64,000 nucleotides of DNA from an uncultured Bacteroidota bacterium. GTDB lineage: Bacteria; Bacteroidota; Bacteroidia; JABEUT01. Positions 61,981-64,000 of the stretch are shown here, piece after piece; position 1 is the first letter of the stretch, and each line of letters opens with the position of its first letter. The notes under the pieces were generated by a model that ran no database searches, was not told the DNA's origin, and was given only the letters and a program-made list of their open reading frames with translations. Where the stretch lies: positions 1-64,000 of the forward strand of contig CAIWVW010000004.1 in NCBI GenBank assembly GCA_903916255.1, given 5' to 3'. The position numbers were made by a program, and so were the translations under genes.

Positions 61981-63894
61981 TTGAAAAAAGTCCCCCTCAT
62001 AGTATTCATTCTTGCTTCTACATTCTACAGCAGCTATTCACAGGACCGCCAGATTATCGATTCTCTTCAAAATGAGCTAAAACAATATGATGCTGCAAAA
62101 AAAGAGTTGGGTAAAAATGGCTTTACCTTAAGTGACAGCAGCAGGGCAGACATACTGTATGGCATTGCTTTCCATTACTTGAGAAACCCCGGCGACACCG
62201 GAATTTATTATGCCCAGCAAACGTTAGACTTGTCGGAACAAATTGGCTATAAAAAAGGGATTGGGAATGCCTATAATGCACTTGGCCTTATTTATATGGG
62301 GATGCAAAATTATCCGACTGCATTTAACTATTATAATAAATCACTGGAAATAAGAGCAGCCATAGGAGATAAAAAGGGCATTGCGGGAACCTATAATAAT
62401 TTAGGGCTTTTTTATGGGAAGCAAGGTGATTTTGAAGAAGAAATAAAATATCACCGCAAGTCATTAGAGGTGAAAGAAAAAATCGGTGACAGGGAAGGCA
62501 TGGCTGCATCGTATGGGAAAATTGGACATGCCTATAATGCATTGGGCAAATTTCCTGAAGCCATAAGTAATTACCTTCAAGCTTTAAAAATCGATGAAGA
62601 AGACAGTGATAAAATTCAGACCGGCGGGTCTTTTGGCGACATAGCAGATATTTATTCTAATGAAAGCAATTATAACGAGGCTTTAAAAAACTATCTGAAA
62701 GAGTATGCTATTGCAAGCAAATTCCCAAATTCATATACGCTGGCCTGTGCCGATGTGGGCATGGGGCGCATTTATTATAAACTGGGCAACGATACGGGGG
62801 CCATAAAATACTTCCAGTCTTCATTGGTAATTAATGAAAAACTTGGCAATAAACCAACCATGGGAGATACATATGGCTATTTAGGATGGGTTTATCTGGC
62901 CATGGGTAATTATTCGATGGCCTTAAGTTCAGCCGACTCTTCACTAAAAGAGCTCGGAAGTATCGGCTCGGAAATTGGGGTGGCGAAAATAACTATTGAA
63001 ATTGGTTCCATTTATGAAAAGCAAGGCAAGCTAAAAGACGCATTGGATGCAGTTACAAAAGGGCTTTTGTTGGCAAAAGAGGTAAAAGCCAGGGTGCTTA
63101 TGAAGGAGGCATATAGCCGCCTTGCAGATATTAATGCCGGACTGCATGATTATAAGTCAGCATATGAAGCTGATGAAGAATATAAAACGAATCTCGACAG
63201 TATAAGCAGCAATGAAAGTGTACAGAAAATAGCAACGCTTCAAATGAATTATGAGTTTACAAAAAAGGAAGACTCCATAAGGGTAGAACACGAAAAGGAG
63301 AATATTATTAAAACGGCGGAAATCAAAAGGAAAAATATCATTACCGGTAGTGCTGTTGTAATTTCATTGCTTGCCCTTATTTTAGCATTCGTGCTGATAA
63401 ACAGGCAGCAATTAAAACGTAAAAAAGATAAAATCATTTTTGAAAAGGAAAAACAGCAGATAGAAAGCGAATTGGCAAATGCTAAAACAATACTGGACGA
63501 GTATATACAGAATATGGAAGAGAAGAATAAGTTATTGGAAGAGTTCAAAATGGATTTGGAGGGATTTAAAAGTTTGTATGATAAAGAGCGGATAGAAAAA
63601 CTCGATTATTTAAATAAGGCAACCATACTTACCGACGAGGATTGGAATAAATTCAAACAACTTTTTGAACAAGTACATAAAGGCTTTTTAAAACGCTTGA
63701 AAGAAAAACTGCCTGATTTAACCCAAGCTGAAACACGGTTGATTTGTTTAACCAAACTCGATATTGGCACAAAACAGATGGCCGGAATTCTGGGTGTCTC
63801 TGGCGATACGATAAAAGTATCACGTCACCGTTTGCGGAAAAAGCTTAGTTTGTCGGAAGAAGATACGTTGGAAAATATTGCAATTTCTATTTGA
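61981..63894 (+). CDS. TPR regulator with membrane anchor and LuxR-like HTH
   Basis: About 637 residues. No ATG fits the N-terminus. TTG at 61981 gives a clean signal peptide (MKKVPLIVFILASTFYSSYSQ), while the TTG three codons earlier lies in a TATTTTTG promoter-like box. Residues about 55-430 are tandem TPR units (for example GNAYNALGLIYMGMQNYPTAFNYYNKSLEI), exported. One TM segment lies at about 450-470 and a coiled coil at about 475-560. The cytoplasmic C-terminal HTH (about 585-637; LTQAETRLICLTKLDIGTKQMAGILG) is of LuxR/GerE type. This is the common Bacteroidota one-component design linking an outside signal to transcription. It may regulate nearby genes. Confidence 0.85.
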   Translation: MKKVPLIVFILASTFYSSYSQDRQIIDSLQNELKQYDAAKKELGKNGFTLSDSSRADILYGIAFHYLRNPGDTGIYYAQQTLDLSEQIGYKKGIGNAYNALGLIYMGMQNYPTAFNYYNKSLEIRAAIGDKKGIAGTYNNLGLFYGKQGDFEEEIKYHRKSLEVKEKIGDREGMAASYGKIGHAYNALGKFPEAISNYLQALKIDEEDSDKIQTGGSFGDIADIYSNESNYNEALKNYLKEYAIASKFPNSYTLACADVGMGRIYYKLGNDTGAIKYFQSSLVINEKLGNKPTMGDTYGYLGWVYLAMGNYSMALSSADSSLKELGSIGSEIGVAKITIEIGSIYEKQGKLKDALDAVTKGLLLAKEVKARVLMKEAYSRLADINAGLHDYKSAYEADEEYKTNLDSISSNESVQKIATLQMNYEFTKKEDSIRVEHEKENIIKTAEIKRKNIITGSAVVISLLALILAFVLINRQQLKRKKDKIIFEKEKQQIESELANAKTILDEYIQNMEEKNKLLEEFKMDLEGFKSLYDKERIEKLDYLNKATILTDEDWNKFKQLFEQVHKGFLKRLKEKLPDLTQAETRLICLTKLDIGTKQMAGILGVSGDTIKVSRHRLRKKLSLSEEDTLENIAISI

Positions 63895-63965
63895 TTGCCA
63901 GTTATATAAAAACTGTACCCCTCTTGTACCCTTAGCATATTAGGTTATCGCCTGTAACGTAAATA

Positions 63966-63998
63966 TTTTTGGAGGAATACTAATTGCCCCTCCAAAAA
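63966..63998. terminator. Bidirectional terminator after the TPR regulator
   Basis: The arms TTTTTGGAGG and CCTCCAAAAA are perfect complements around a 13-nt loop, with A and T runs outside. It is 72 bp past the regulator stop and at the window edge, so it may also serve a minus-strand gene beyond it. Confidence 0.65.
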
Positions 63999-64000
63999 AT

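Noticed and set aside
1-64000. CRISPR arrays, tRNA or rRNA genes, transposons
   Set aside because: No regularly spaced repeats, tRNA-like cloverleaf or transposase frame was seen, and gaps between genes are short.

Overview
The window looks like chromosomal DNA from a member of the Bacteroidota, probably near Chitinophagales or Sphingobacteriales. The evidence is the moderately low G+C, many intergenic TAnnTTTG boxes (the -7 element of the Bacteroidota housekeeping promoter), weak ribosome binding sites, several signal-peptide beta-barrel proteins, a row of DUF1573 proteins, and a TPR regulator with a membrane anchor and a LuxR-like C-terminus. I see no rRNA, tRNA, CRISPR array, insertion sequence or prophage. 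The species cannot be fixed from this sequence alone.

Layout. Positions 1-8171 hold a ComEA-like helix-hairpin-helix protein between two REP-like repeats, a family 9 glycosyltransferase, two outer-membrane beta-barrel proteins with clean terminators, groES-groEL behind a sigma-54-like promoter, a small membrane protein, and fumarylacetoacetase. Positions 8363-19322 are a same-strand exopolysaccharide cluster: asparagine synthetase-like amidotransferase, GT4 glycosyltransferase, Wza-like export lipoprotein, Wzc-like tyrosine kinase, RfbC, WecA/MraY-like initiating transferase, lytic transglycosylase, and a large membrane protein. Then come uvrA, a LOG-family nucleosidase, a DivIC/FtsB-like division protein, pgk, three DUF1573 proteins, a membrane GT-C-like protein, an MBL hydrolase, and a 1126-residue protease-like/propeller/barrel protein. 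After these are a small HTH protein, a membrane-anchored cytochrome c-domain protein, and a three-gene set (LpxH-like phosphoesterase, glycosyltransferase, GH1 glucosidase).

Positions 39630-61322 are the most coherent block. A plus-strand operon, tal-pgi fusion / HAD phosphatase / gnd / zwf / pgl, encodes the oxidative pentose phosphate branch plus the fused transaldolase-isomerase. A minus-strand operon, tkt / rpiB / pgm / cyclic beta-glucan synthase (2916 residues), converges on it. Together they could supply pentose phosphates and NADPH, and turn glucose-6-phosphate into glucose-1-phosphate for a beta-glucan. Both operons carry the same tandem motif, AATTATGYAA-like, with copies exactly 21 bp apart and the second copy ending about 50 bp before the start codon. 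This suggests one regulator controls both.

At the meeting point of the two operons sits a single ApeA-like HEPN gene (candidate antiphage RNase). A perfect palindrome covers its putative -7 promoter box. Upstream of tkt lies a decayed response-regulator receiver gene with two in-frame stops, followed by the TPR/LuxR-type regulator at the right edge.
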